From the NCBI RefSeq assembly GCF_022921095.1, contig NZ_CP095053.1, positions 2,274,501 through 2,338,500 of the forward strand: a stretch of 64,000 nt of DNA, written 5' to 3'. Origin of the DNA: Hymenobacter aerilatus. GTDB taxonomy: Bacteria; Bacteroidota; Bacteroidia; Cytophagales; Hymenobacteraceae. A program made the position numbers and the translations under genes. The notes beneath the pieces were generated by a model that did not search any database, was not told the DNA's origin, and was given only the letters and a program-made list of their open reading frames with translations. Positions 17,389 through 25,850 of the stretch are shown piece by piece; position 1 is the first letter of the stretch; the number at the start of each line of letters is the position of its first letter.

Positions 17389-18273
17389 CTACTTTCCGCC
17401 ACCGAGAGATTCGTTGCTACCTTCTCGATATTCGCGCGGCGTTTTGCCCATAATGTTGAAAAACACGCGGTTGAAGTGCGAGAGGTTGGCAAACCCGCAG
17501 GCGTAGGCCACCCCGGCAATCGTCTGATCGGTGTGCAGAAGCAGCTGGCAGACGTTGGTGACGCGCAGCTCGTTGAGGTAATGCACGTAGGTTTTGCGGG
17601 TGCGCTCCTTGAAGAAGCGGCAAAATGCTTCCCGGCTCATATTGGCTATCGAGGCTACCTCCTCCAGTGAAATAGCGCGGTGGCTTTGCTCCATCAGAAA
17701 GTGCAGCACCTGCTCCATGCGCTTGCCTTCACGCTCATTGAGGTTGTGCATCTGGTCAGTCACGTTCAGGCACTCGAGCGCGCCGGGCCGCATGAGCTGC
17801 TGCACAATCTGGAGCACGACTAGCACCCGCTCTAAGTTGCTCGTCTGCGGCAGGGCTAGCATGTGCCGGGCAATGGCCTCGCGGGCAGCATCCTGCACGC
17901 GGTAGCAACCCGTGAGCTGCTCAAAAAACTTGCGGACGCCTTGCAGCTCCTCGATACTGTAAAAGCCGCTGGTGAACACGCGGTGGTCGAAGAATACGGC
18001 TATGGCGTGGCTGCGAAGGCCATTGTGCTCGTCGTAATACTCCTTATGGCTGCGAAAAACGTGGGGCACATCGTGGCCGAGCAGGAACAAGTCGCCGGGC
18101 CGGAACAGGCCGATATAGTCGCCCCCAATCAGTTTGCCCTCCCCTTCGAGCACATAGCTCAGCTGGATTTCAGGGTGCTGGTGCAGCTTGTCGTAGAAGT
18201 AAGGCTGGTCGTCGACTTGATAGCGGATAAAGTCCTTGTTCGACTTCGGTATCTTAAACGAGATGACCTTCAT
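17389..18273 (-). CDS. AraC-family regulator of the hydroxyproline operon (inferred target)
   Basis: 294 residues from MKVISFKIPK; the open frame extends 46 codons upstream into the divergent promoter region, which I exclude. An N-terminal cupin sensor (FYDKLHQHPEIQLSYVLEGE, then GDYIGLFRPGDLFLLGHDVPH) is followed by two AraC helix-turn-helix motifs at the C-terminus (AISLEEVASIANMSREAFCR, then TIAGVAYACGFANLSHFNRV). It is divergent from the four-gene hydroxyproline operon, the usual position for a local regulator, so hydroxyproline or an intermediate is the probable ligand. That is inference. Confidence 0.9.
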   Translation of the reverse strand: MKVISFKIPKSNKDFIRYQVDDQPYFYDKLHQHPEIQLSYVLEGEGKLIGGDYIGLFRPGDLFLLGHDVPHVFRSHKEYYDEHNGLRSHAIAVFFDHRVFTSGFYSIEELQGVRKFFEQLTGCYRVQDAAREAIARHMLALPQTSNLERVLVVLQIVQQLMRPGALECLNVTDQMHNLNEREGKRMEQVLHFLMEQSHRAISLEEVASIANMSREAFCRFFKERTRKTYVHYLNELRVTNVCQLLLHTDQTIAGVAYACGFANLSHFNRVFFNIMGKTPREYREGSNESLGGGK

Positions 18274-18376
18274 TGGCAATACTATATTAATCGGATACCG
18301 GGCATATTTCCGTAATATTATCAATATAGCATCATTTCTTACTAATTCAGTACGGGACTTCGCTTGCAGGCCTAGG

Positions 18377-18384
18377 TAGCTTTG
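18377..18384 (+). promoter_or_regulatory. Putative -7 box of the hydroxyproline operon
   Basis: TAGCTTTG fits TAnnTTTG and lies 20 bases before the ATG of the DapA-family gene. No -33 TTG occurs at the standard distance, which suits a promoter that needs an activator such as the divergent AraC protein. Confidence 0.45.
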
Positions 18385-18403
18385 TAGAAAAGCAACTACA
18401 ACC

Positions 18404-19339
18404 ATGATCAACTGGCAAGGCGTATTCCCGGCAGTTACGACGAAATTTCATCAGGACGGCAGCCTGGATTTCGACACGTTTTATAAGAACCTTGATGCCC
18501 AGCTCGCCGCAGGCGTGCACGGCATTATTCTGGGCGGCACCCTCGGCGAATCGAGCGTCCTGCGCTCGGAAGAGAAGTACGAACTGACCAAGCGCACCAT
18601 CGACTACGTGGCAGGCCGCGTGCCCGTGGTCATGAACATTGCCGAAGGCTCTACCCAAGAAGCCATCCTGCGGGCGCAAGAAGCCGAGGACCTAGGTGCC
18701 GCGGGCCTGATGCTGCTGCCCGCCATGCGCTACCCCACCGACCCCCGCGAAACCCTCGCCTACTTCACGTCGGTGGCGCAGAGCACGGAGTTGCCGATCA
18801 TGATCTACAACAACCCCGTTGACTACAAAACCTACGTTACGCTCGAAATCTTCGACAAGCTGCTCGACGCGTGCCCGAACGTGGAGGCCGTGAAAGAATC
18901 GACCCGCGACGTATCGAACGTGACGCGTATGGCAACCCGCTACGGCGACCGGATGCGCATCCTAGGCGGCGTTGACACCCTAGCTTTAGAAGCGTTACTC
19001 ATGGGCGCCCACGGCTGGGTGGCTGGCCTGGTGTGCGCCTTCCCGGAAGAAACAGTGGCCATTTACCGCTTGGTGCAAGAAGGCCGCATCGAGGAAGCCC
19101 GCACCATCTATCGGTGGTTCTTGCCCCTGCTGGAGCTCGACATTCACGCCAAGCTGGTGCAGTACATCAAGCTAGCCGAGCAAATGACCGGTATCGGCAC
19201 CGAGTACGTGCGCGCCCCGCGCCTGACCCTAATAGGCGAAGAACGGGAGCGAGTTACGGCCCTAATTCAGCACGGCATCGATACCCGCCCCACGCTGCCT
19301 ACGTTCACCGCTACTCCCGCCGCCGTCCATGCCGTTTAA
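18404..19339 (+). CDS. DapA-family deaminase, probable 1-pyrroline-4-hydroxy-2-carboxylate deaminase
   Basis: 311 residues. A class I aldolase-type barrel of the DHDPS/NAL family: GGTLGESSVL phosphate loop near residue 44, MIYNNP with the conserved Tyr near 136, and VEAVKEST with the Schiff-base Lys near 163. The family covers several substrates. Here the next three genes encode 2-oxoglutarate-semialdehyde dehydrogenase, hydroxyproline epimerase and a D-amino-acid dehydrogenase. The deaminase that turns 1-pyrroline-4-hydroxy-2-carboxylate into 2-oxoglutarate semialdehyde plus ammonia is the step those genes need. Its stop overlaps the next gene by 11 bases. Confidence 0.87.
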   Translation: MINWQGVFPAVTTKFHQDGSLDFDTFYKNLDAQLAAGVHGIILGGTLGESSVLRSEEKYELTKRTIDYVAGRVPVVMNIAEGSTQEAILRAQEAEDLGAAGLMLLPAMRYPTDPRETLAYFTSVAQSTELPIMIYNNPVDYKTYVTLEIFDKLLDACPNVEAVKESTRDVSNVTRMATRYGDRMRILGGVDTLALEALLMGAHGWVAGLVCAFPEETVAIYRLVQEGRIEEARTIYRWFLPLLELDIHAKLVQYIKLAEQMTGIGTEYVRAPRLTLIGEERERVTALIQHGIDTRPTLPTFTATPAAVHAV

Positions 19340-20783
19340 TGCGCTTTTGGCCGAAGCCTCGGCCGCTTTTGCCATTTATAAGAAAACTACCGGCGCGGAG
19401 CGAGCCGCGTTTCTGCGCGCCATTGCCACAGCCATTGAGGCGCTCGGCGACGAGTTGCTGCGCACGGTCAGCACCGAAAGCCACTTGCCCCTGGCCCGCC
19501 TCACCGGCGAGCGGGGCCGCACCCTAGGTCAGCTGCGCCTGTTTGCCGACTTAGTGGAGAATGGCTACTGGGCCGAAGCCACCATCGACACGGCCCTACC
19601 CGACCGCCAACCCCTCCCCCGCCCTGATATGCGTCGGCTACTGCTGCCGCTAGGGCCAGTGGCGGTGTTCGGCGCCAGCAACTTCCCTCTAGCCTTCTCA
19701 ACAGCAGGTGGTGATACGGCTTCCGCACTAGCGGCTGGTTGTACGGTAGTGTATAAGGCGCACCCGGCCCACCCCCGCACGTCGGCGCTGGTGGCGGGTG
19801 CTATTGCCCAGGCAGCGCAGCAATGTAACCTGCCAGCGGCGGTGTTTCAGCACGTAGAAGGCGGCGCGCAAGTAGGCGCTGAATTAGTGCAGCATCCTGC
19901 CGTAAAAGCCGTGGCCTTTACGGGCTCTTACGGCGCGGGCAAGGCCCTCTTCGACCTAGCCGTGCAGCGCAAAGTGCCTATTCCGGTGTACGCCGAAATG
20001 GGCAGCGTCAATCCGCTGTTCGTCTTACCAGAAAAGCTAGCTTCTGACCCAGTTACCCTAGCGCAGCAAGCGGCGCAATCGGTGCTGCTCGGTTCAGGGC
20101 AGTTTTGCACGTGTCCGGGCTTGGTGTTTGTGCCCGCGGGTGAGGCCGCCGAAGCCTTTGTGGATAGCCTGGGTGAAGCCTTGAGCAGCGCCACCGCCGC
20201 CGAAATGCTGCACGAAGGCATTGCCGACAACTACTACCAGAACCTTTCTACCCTGCTCCAGCACGCCAACGTGCACACCTTGGTGCAGCCCAAAACGCAC
20301 ACACTGGAAGGCCGCGCAGGCCTAGCCCGCACCACGGCCAAGCAATGGGTGCAGAATGCCGCTTTGCAGGAAGAGGTATTTGGCCCGTTCATCTTGGTAG
20401 TCACTTACCAAGACGAAACCGAATTACTAGCCGCCGCCAACGCCTTGCACGGCCAGCTCACCTGCACGCTGTGGGGCACTCCCGCCGAGCTAGCCCAAGC
20501 CGAGCCTGTGGCCGATGTACTCCGCGAGAAGTGCGGGCGCCTGCTGTTTGCTGGCGTGCCCACGGGCGTGGAGGTCAGCCACGCCATGACCCACGGTGGT
20601 CCGTTTCCAGCCACCACGGACCCACGCAGCACCTCGGTGGGCTCCTACGCCATCAAGCGCTTTGCTCGGCCGGTCACGTTCCAATCGGCGCCATCGGAGC
20701 TGCTGCCGCCAGAGTTGCGCGACGAGAATCCGACGGGTATCTGGCGGATGATCGATGGGGAAGTAACGCAGCGCAGCCTTTAG
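19329..20783 (+). CDS. 2-oxoglutarate-semialdehyde dehydrogenase (NADP+ type aldehyde dehydrogenase)
   Basis: 484 residues. Oxidises 2-oxoglutarate semialdehyde to 2-oxoglutarate, the last step of hydroxyproline breakdown. Visible are the FGASNFPLAFSTAGGDTASA cofactor segment near residue 116, YKAHPAHPRTSALV, FTGSYGAGKALFD, the general-base Glu in YAEMGSVNP near 224, and the catalytic Cys in GQFCTCPGL near 260. These are characteristic of the KGSA dehydrogenase group that also serves L-arabinose and glucarate oxidation. It starts inside the deaminase gene, so translation is coupled. Confidence 0.9.
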   Translation: MPFNALLAEASAAFAIYKKTTGAERAAFLRAIATAIEALGDELLRTVSTESHLPLARLTGERGRTLGQLRLFADLVENGYWAEATIDTALPDRQPLPRPDMRRLLLPLGPVAVFGASNFPLAFSTAGGDTASALAAGCTVVYKAHPAHPRTSALVAGAIAQAAQQCNLPAAVFQHVEGGAQVGAELVQHPAVKAVAFTGSYGAGKALFDLAVQRKVPIPVYAEMGSVNPLFVLPEKLASDPVTLAQQAAQSVLLGSGQFCTCPGLVFVPAGEAAEAFVDSLGEALSSATAAEMLHEGIADNYYQNLSTLLQHANVHTLVQPKTHTLEGRAGLARTTAKQWVQNAALQEEVFGPFILVVTYQDETELLAAANALHGQLTCTLWGTPAELAQAEPVADVLREKCGRLLFAGVPTGVEVSHAMTHGGPFPATTDPRSTSVGSYAIKRFARPVTFQSAPSELLPPELRDENPTGIWRMIDGEVTQRSL

Positions 20784-20790
20784 CCTAGCT

Positions 20791-20858
20791 GTAGCGCGGA
20801 CTTTATAAGCCGCACGTGAAAGTACGATTTGACAAGCGCGGACTACAAAGTCCGCGCT
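20791..20858 (+). repeat. Palindromic repeat upstream of the epimerase gene
   Basis: AGCGCGGACT (20835-20844) and AGTCCGCGCT (20849-20858) form a perfect 10-bp stem with a 4-base loop. A further copy of the arm, GTAGCGCGGACTTT, begins at 20791. It looks like a dispersed REP-type unit inserted within the operon, ending 17 bases before the epimerase ATG. Confidence 0.7.
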
Positions 20859-20875
20859 ACACCATTAGCCACTTT

Positions 20876-21877
20876 ATGGCCCGTAAAACATTTTTCTGCA
20901 TTGATGCCCACACCTGCGGCAATCCGGTGCGCCTGGTAGCGGGCGGCGGTCCGGAGTTGCACGGCGCCAACATGAGTGAGAAGCGCCAGCACTTCCTGCG
21001 CGAGTACGACTGGATTCGAAAGGGGCTGATGTTTGAGCCCCGCGGCCACGACATGATGTCGGGCAGCATCCTGTACCCGCCCCAAGACCCCGCCAACGAC
21101 GTAGCCGTGCTCTACATCGAGACCAGCGGCTGCCTGCCCATGTGCGGCCACGGCACCATCGGCACCGTGACCATTGCGTTGGAAGAGGGACTGATTACGC
21201 CCAAAGTGCCCGGCCAACTGCGCCTCGAAACACCAGCCGGTTTGGTGCTGGTTTCGTACCGCCAGGAAGGCCAGAAAATTAAGTCGGTGAAGCTGACGAA
21301 TATCCCGGCTTACCTCGACTCCGAAAACCTAGCCGTGGAGTGCCCGGAGCTAGGTCCGTTGCGGGTAGATGTGGCCTACGGCGGCAACTTCTACGCCATC
21401 GTCGACCCACAAGAAAACTTCCAGGGCCTACAAGCCTATCCGGCCGACAAGCTCATCAGCTGGAGCCGGGTGCTGCGCCAGCTCCTCAACGAGCAGTACA
21501 CCTTCGTACACCCCGAAAACCCAACCATTCAGGGTTTGTCGCACATTCTGTGGGCGGGCGACCCGCTCGACCCTAGCTCTACGGCCCGCAACGCGGTGTT
21601 CTACGGCGACAAGGCCATCGACCGGTCGCCGTGCGGCACGGGCACCTCGGCGCGCATGGCGCAGTGGTACGCCAAGGGCAAGCTCAAGCCGGGGCAGGAG
21701 TTCATCCACGAAAGCATCATTGGGTCCATCTTCAAAGGCACCATTGAGGAGGAAACCACCGTGGCGGGACGGCCAGCTATCCGGCCCGGCATCGAGGGGT
21801 GGGCCATCATTACGGGGCACAACACCATCTTCTTCGACGACGAAGATCCTTACGTTCACGGTTTTCAAGTTCTCTAG
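20876..21877 (+). CDS. 4-hydroxyproline epimerase (proline racemase family)
   Basis: 333 residues from MARKTFFCIDAHTCGNPVRL; the upstream part of the frame lies in a repeat and is excluded. The family interconverts trans-4-hydroxy-L-proline and cis-4-hydroxy-D-proline with two active-site cysteines. Both are present, in LPMCGHGTIGTVT near residue 90 and DRSPCGTGTSARMA near 253, so this is not the Cys/Thr dehydratase variant. The pairing with a D-hydroxyproline dehydrogenase three bases downstream fixes the substrate well. Confidence 0.92.
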   Translation: MARKTFFCIDAHTCGNPVRLVAGGGPELHGANMSEKRQHFLREYDWIRKGLMFEPRGHDMMSGSILYPPQDPANDVAVLYIETSGCLPMCGHGTIGTVTIALEEGLITPKVPGQLRLETPAGLVLVSYRQEGQKIKSVKLTNIPAYLDSENLAVECPELGPLRVDVAYGGNFYAIVDPQENFQGLQAYPADKLISWSRVLRQLLNEQYTFVHPENPTIQGLSHILWAGDPLDPSSTARNAVFYGDKAIDRSPCGTGTSARMAQWYAKGKLKPGQEFIHESIIGSIFKGTIEEETTVAGRPAIRPGIEGWAIITGHNTIFFDDEDPYVHGFQVL

Positions 21878-21879
21878 GT

Positions 21880-23127
21880 ATGAGCAACGTAGTAATTGTC
21901 GGGGGCGGCATCATCGGCTTATTCACGGCCTATTACCTGGAGGAAGCCGGCTTCGGCGTGACCGTGCTCGATCAAGGCGACCTAGCCCAGGGCTGCTCCA
22001 CCGGCAACGCGGGCATGATCGTGCCCAGCCACTTCGTGCCGCTGGCCTCGCCGGGCATGATTGGCAAAGGCATCAAGTGGATGTTCTCGGCCAAAAGCCC
22101 CTTCTACATTCACCCCCGCCTCGACCGGCGCTTGCTGGAGTGGTGCCTGCTTTTCTACCGCGCCGCCACGCCCAAGCACGTCGACCGCAGCATCCCCTAC
22201 CTCAAAAACCTGAGTCTGCTCAGCAAAAGTCTGTACTTCGACCTAGCTCAGCAGCACCCCGAAGCCAAGCTAGGCCTGGAGGAAAAAGGCCTGCTGATGC
22301 TCTACAAAACGGCCGCCGTGGAGCACGAGGAAGTGGAAATGGCGCAGCTTTCCAACACGGTCGGCATCGAAGCCAACGTGTTGTCGCGCGATGAAGTGCG
22401 GGCTTTGGAACCCGACACCAACCTCGACGTGCGCGGGGCCGTGCACTTCACCGGCGACGCTCACCTCGACCCTGCCCGCCTCTACGATTTTCTCAAAAAG
22501 CACTTGCAAGCCCGCGGCGTGCGGCTGGTACCTCGCGCCGCAGTGCAACGCTTCGTGGCCACCGGCAACACGGTCACGCAGATCGTCACCAATCAGGGCG
22601 AGTTTGCCTGCGACCAGCTCATCATCTGCGCCGGGGCGTGGTCGGCCACGATTGCCAAGGAGCTAGGTCTGCGGCTGCCGCTGCTGTCGGGCAAAGGCTA
22701 CAGCTTCATGCAAACCAACCAGCCCGCCATTCGCATTCCCGCCATCCTCACCGAGCAAAAGGTAGCTGTCACGCCCTTCGGCAACGAGGTGCGCTTCGGT
22801 GGCACTATGGAAATTACGGGCACCGACCACAGCATCAACAGCAAGCGGGTGCAGGGCATTTTCGAGTCGATTCAGCGCTACTACTCTGATTTCTCGCCCA
22901 CAATGCCCCAGCCCGAAACGGTGTGGAGCGGCCTGCGCCCCTGCTCACCTGACGGCCTACCCTACATCGGCAAGACGGAGAAGTGGCAGAACGTGCTCTT
23001 CGGCACCGGCCATAGCATGATGGGCATCAGCCTAGCCCCTGGCACCGGCAAGCTTCTGGCCGAGCAGCTGCGCCACCAGAAAACCAGCATGGTCATCGAC
23101 GCCTTTTCGCCGGATCGGTACAGCTAG
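21880..23127 (+). CDS. FAD-dependent D-amino acid (D-hydroxyproline) dehydrogenase
   Basis: 415 residues from MSNVVIVGGGIIGLFTAYYL, the dinucleotide-binding motif of the DAO/DadA family. CSTGNAGMIVPSHFVPLASP and the C-terminal FAD site TGHSMMGISLAPGTGKLLAE are present. It should oxidise cis-4-hydroxy-D-proline to 1-pyrroline-4-hydroxy-2-carboxylate, feeding the DapA-family deaminase encoded first in the operon. It is a single-chain DadA-like enzyme, not the multi-subunit type seen in Pseudomonas. Its start follows the epimerase stop by two bases, and a large inverted repeat follows its stop. Confidence 0.9.
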   Translation: MSNVVIVGGGIIGLFTAYYLEEAGFGVTVLDQGDLAQGCSTGNAGMIVPSHFVPLASPGMIGKGIKWMFSAKSPFYIHPRLDRRLLEWCLLFYRAATPKHVDRSIPYLKNLSLLSKSLYFDLAQQHPEAKLGLEEKGLLMLYKTAAVEHEEVEMAQLSNTVGIEANVLSRDEVRALEPDTNLDVRGAVHFTGDAHLDPARLYDFLKKHLQARGVRLVPRAAVQRFVATGNTVTQIVTNQGEFACDQLIICAGAWSATIAKELGLRLPLLSGKGYSFMQTNQPAIRIPAILTEQKVAVTPFGNEVRFGGTMEITGTDHSINSKRVQGIFESIQRYYSDFSPTMPQPETVWSGLRPCSPDGLPYIGKTEKWQNVLFGTGHSMMGISLAPGTGKLLAEQLRHQKTSMVIDAFSPDRYS

Positions 23128-23156
23128 GTTGCCTATTAATAGTGCATCTATTTTAA

Positions 23157-23260
23157 GAACGTCATGCTGAGCTTGTCGAAGCATCTCTACCGCAGTGGTA
23201 ATCCTGATGCCTAGCTCAACGAAGCGGTAGAGATGCTTCGGCAAGCTCAGCATGACGTTC
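23157..23260 (+). repeat. Large inverted repeat with 37-bp arms
   Basis: Arms 23157-23193 and 23224-23260 are complementary with a single mismatch and contain CATGCTGAGCTTGTCGAAGC. A single arm is found again at 7665-7711. It sits at the boundary between the hydroxyproline operon and the first GH127 gene and could stop transcription as a bulky hairpin, but no T-run follows. Confidence 0.85.
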
Positions 23261-23280
23261 AGTTTTGACCTTAGGTCGAT

Positions 23281-23315
23281 CCACCCCACCCCACCCCACC
23301 CCACCCCACCCCACC
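23281..23315 (+). repeat. Seven tandem copies of the pentamer CCACC
   Basis: A simple sequence repeat of exactly seven units ends 17 bases before the ATG of the first GH127 gene. Slippage would change promoter or leader spacing. It does not change the protein, because the coding start is downstream. Confidence 0.85.
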
Positions 23316-23332
23316 CTCCTACCCACCCTGCC

Positions 23333-25735
23333 ATGCGCCCATCTTTCACTTTCAGCTTACTGTTCCTAGGTCTGGCGAGTGCTGCCAGTGCGCAGAAGGT
23401 AGCGCCGCCGCGCGACTACCCGATTCAGCCGGTCGCCTTCACGCAGGTGCACGTGCACGATCAGTTTTGGGCGCCGAAGATGCAGACCAACGCCGACGTG
23501 ACCATTCCGCACACCATGCAGCAATGTCGGCAGGATGGCCACCTCGACAACTTCCGGCGGGCGGCGGGCGAGCTGCCGGGCGACAAGCTCACGCAGTTTC
23601 CCTTCGACGACACCGACGTGTACAAGGTGATTGAAGGAGCTTCGTACGCCATGCAGGTGAAGAAAAACCCGCGCATGGAGGCCTACGTCGATTCGCTGAT
23701 TACCTTGATTGGCAAGGCGCAGGAGCCGGATGGCTACCTCTATACCTTCCGCACGGTGAAAACTGCTAAGCCCCACGAGTGGATCGGGACGAAGCGCTGG
23801 GAGAAGGAGGAAGATTTGAGCCACGAGCTTTATAATGCAGGGCACCTGTACGAAGCCGCAGTGGCGCATTACCAAGCCACGGGCAAAAGAACCCTGCTTG
23901 ATATTGCCCTGAAAAACGCCGACCTGCTGGTGCACGACTTCGGCCCTGGCAAAGTAGAAGTGTACCCCGGCCACCAAGTGGTCGAAATTGGGCTAGCCAA
24001 GCTCTACCGCGTCACGGGCAAGCAGCAGTACCTCGACCTAGCTAAGTTTTTCCTGGATGTGCGTGGCCCTAAAGGCAACGACTACAACCAGGCCGCCAAA
24101 CGCGTGGTCGACCAAGATGCGGCCGTAGGCCACGCCGTGCGGGCCACCTACATGTACTCGGCCATGGCCGACGTGGCCGCCCTCACCGGCGACCCTAGCT
24201 ACCTGAAAGCCATCGACGCCATTTGGGAAGACGTGGTGAACCACAAGCTCTACATCACAGGCGGCATCGGCGCGACCGGCAATGGTGAGGCGTTTGGGAA
24301 GTCGTTTGAGTTGCCTAACATGTCGGCCTACGCCGAAACGTGCGCGTCCATTGCCAACGTGTACTGGAATAATCGCATGTTTTTGCTGCACGGCGACGCC
24401 AAATACATCGATGTGCTAGAGCGCACCCTCTACAACGGTCTGATTGCGGGCGTGTCATTAAGCGGCGACCATTTCTTCTACCCCAATCCGCTGGCTTCGA
24501 TGGGCCAGCACCAGCGCGGTTCTTGGTTTGCGTGTGCTTGCTGCATTTCCAACATGACGCGCTTTATGGCTTCGGTGCCAGGCTACGTGTACGCCCAAAA
24601 CGCGGATAACCTATACGTGAACCTGTTCATGACCAGCACCAGCGACGTGCAGTTGCCCTCGGGCAAGGTCAGCATCGAGCAGAAAACCAATTACCCCTGG
24701 GACGGCCAGATCGACCTAGCTGTGAACCCGCAGAAGCGCCAGGAGTTTGCCTTGCGCGTGCGCATTCCCGGTTGGGCGCAACAGCAACCCACGCCCGGCA
24801 ACTTGTACAAGTTCATGGACGCCGCGCCCCAACCCATCACGCTAAGCATCAATGGCAAGCCGGTGCAGTACACCCTCGACCACGGCTACGCAGTGCTGAA
24901 GCGGCGCTGGCAGAAGGGCGACCATGTGACCCTAGCCCTGCCAATGACCACCAAAAAGGTGGTGGCTAATGCCCAAGTAAAAGACGACCAAGGCAAGTTT
25001 GCCCTGCAGCGCGGGCCGGTGGTGTACTGCCTCGAAGGCCCCGACAACGCCAACGGCTTGGTGCAGAACATCGTCGTGGATCAGAAGGCGCCGGTGGAAG
25101 TCGCCTACCAAGACAACCTGCTCAACGGCATTAACGTGCTAACGGCCGCCGGCAGCAGCTCACGCCGCCAGCTCAACTCCGCTGAGCTCCTGACCAGCCC
25201 CCAAACGGTGAAAGCCATTCCGTACTACGCCTGGGCCAACCGCGGCCCCAGCGACATGACGGTGTGGGTGCCCTACGAAGCCTCGGCCTCCAAACCCCAG
25301 CCGGCCCCGACCATTGCCTCACGCAGCAAAGCTAGCTCGTCGCTGAAAAGCGCCAAGACCCTCAAGGCTCTCGCCGACCAGTACGACCCCATCGACTCGA
25401 AAGACGCCAACTACCCTTATCTGCATTGGTGGCCCAAGAAAAACACGACCGAGTTTGTGCAATACGACTTTGCCGAACCCGCCACCGTGTCTGAGTCGAA
25501 AGTGTATTGGTTTGATGATGGGCCGTGGGGCGGGTGCCGCATTCCGGCCAGCTACAAAGTGTATTATCAGAAAGATGGACAGTGGGTGCCGGTGAAAAAC
25601 ACGACGCCTTACGCCATTGCCAAAGACCAATACAACACCGTGCAGTTTGAGCCGGTGCGCACCACCGCCCTCAAGCTAGAAGTACAGCTCCCTGCCGACA
25701 ACGCCACCGGCATTCACGAATGGATGGTGAAGTAA
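23333..25735 (+). CDS. Secreted GH127 beta-L-arabinofuranosidase with C-terminal carbohydrate-binding-like domain
   Basis: 800 residues from MRPSFTFSLLFLGLASAASA, a signal peptide. The frame continues upstream through the pentamer repeat, but that part is discarded. The catalytic region is GH127 (formerly DUF1680): FPFDDTDVYKVIEGASYAM, EPDGYLYTFR, HELYNAGHLYEAAVAHYQAT, AETCASIANVYW near residue 334, and FACACCISN near 400. The Glu-x-Cys and Cys-Cys residues are those that bind zinc and supply the cysteine nucleophile in HypBA1. An extra part of about 140 residues at the C-terminus (EFVQYDFAEPATVSESKVYW on) looks like a discoidin-type binding module. It is closely related to the enzyme at 31.5 kb. 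Confidence 0.92.
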   Translation: MRPSFTFSLLFLGLASAASAQKVAPPRDYPIQPVAFTQVHVHDQFWAPKMQTNADVTIPHTMQQCRQDGHLDNFRRAAGELPGDKLTQFPFDDTDVYKVIEGASYAMQVKKNPRMEAYVDSLITLIGKAQEPDGYLYTFRTVKTAKPHEWIGTKRWEKEEDLSHELYNAGHLYEAAVAHYQATGKRTLLDIALKNADLLVHDFGPGKVEVYPGHQVVEIGLAKLYRVTGKQQYLDLAKFFLDVRGPKGNDYNQAAKRVVDQDAAVGHAVRATYMYSAMADVAALTGDPSYLKAIDAIWEDVVNHKLYITGGIGATGNGEAFGKSFELPNMSAYAETCASIANVYWNNRMFLLHGDAKYIDVLERTLYNGLIAGVSLSGDHFFYPNPLASMGQHQRGSWFACACCISNMTRFMASVPGYVYAQNADNLYVNLFMTSTSDVQLPSGKVSIEQKTNYPWDGQIDLAVNPQKRQEFALRVRIPGWAQQQPTPGNLYKFMDAAPQPITLSINGKPVQYTLDHGYAVLKRRWQKGDHVTLALPMTTKKVVANAQVKDDQGKFALQRGPVVYCLEGPDNANGLVQNIVVDQKAPVEVAYQDNLLNGINVLTAAGSSSRRQLNSAELLTSPQTVKAIPYYAWANRGPSDMTVWVPYEASASKPQPAPTIASRSKASSSLKSAKTLKALADQYDPIDSKDANYPYLHWWPKKNTTEFVQYDFAEPATVSESKVYWFDDGPWGGCRIPASYKVYYQKDGQWVPVKNTTPYAIAKDQYNTVQFEPVRTTALKLEVQLPADNATGIHEWMVK

Positions 25736-25850
25736 GTAATAAGCAAAAAGGACCCGCTTATTAATCAACCCCATATCATGGTCTTGCAGCCTGCACCCGT
25801 GTGCAGCCTAGCTTTTATCAGCCGCTCTCCTTACCCCACCCCACTACCCC

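Noticed and set aside
23157..23260. CRISPR-like or terminator reading of the large inverted repeat
   Set aside because: There is one pair of arms with no array and no T-run; a single arm recurs after pyrC, which fits a dispersed repeat.
23252..23332. Upstream extension of the first GH127 gene through the pentamer repeat
   Set aside because: It encodes only His-Pro-Thr repeats from the tandem array; a signal peptide starts at 23333.
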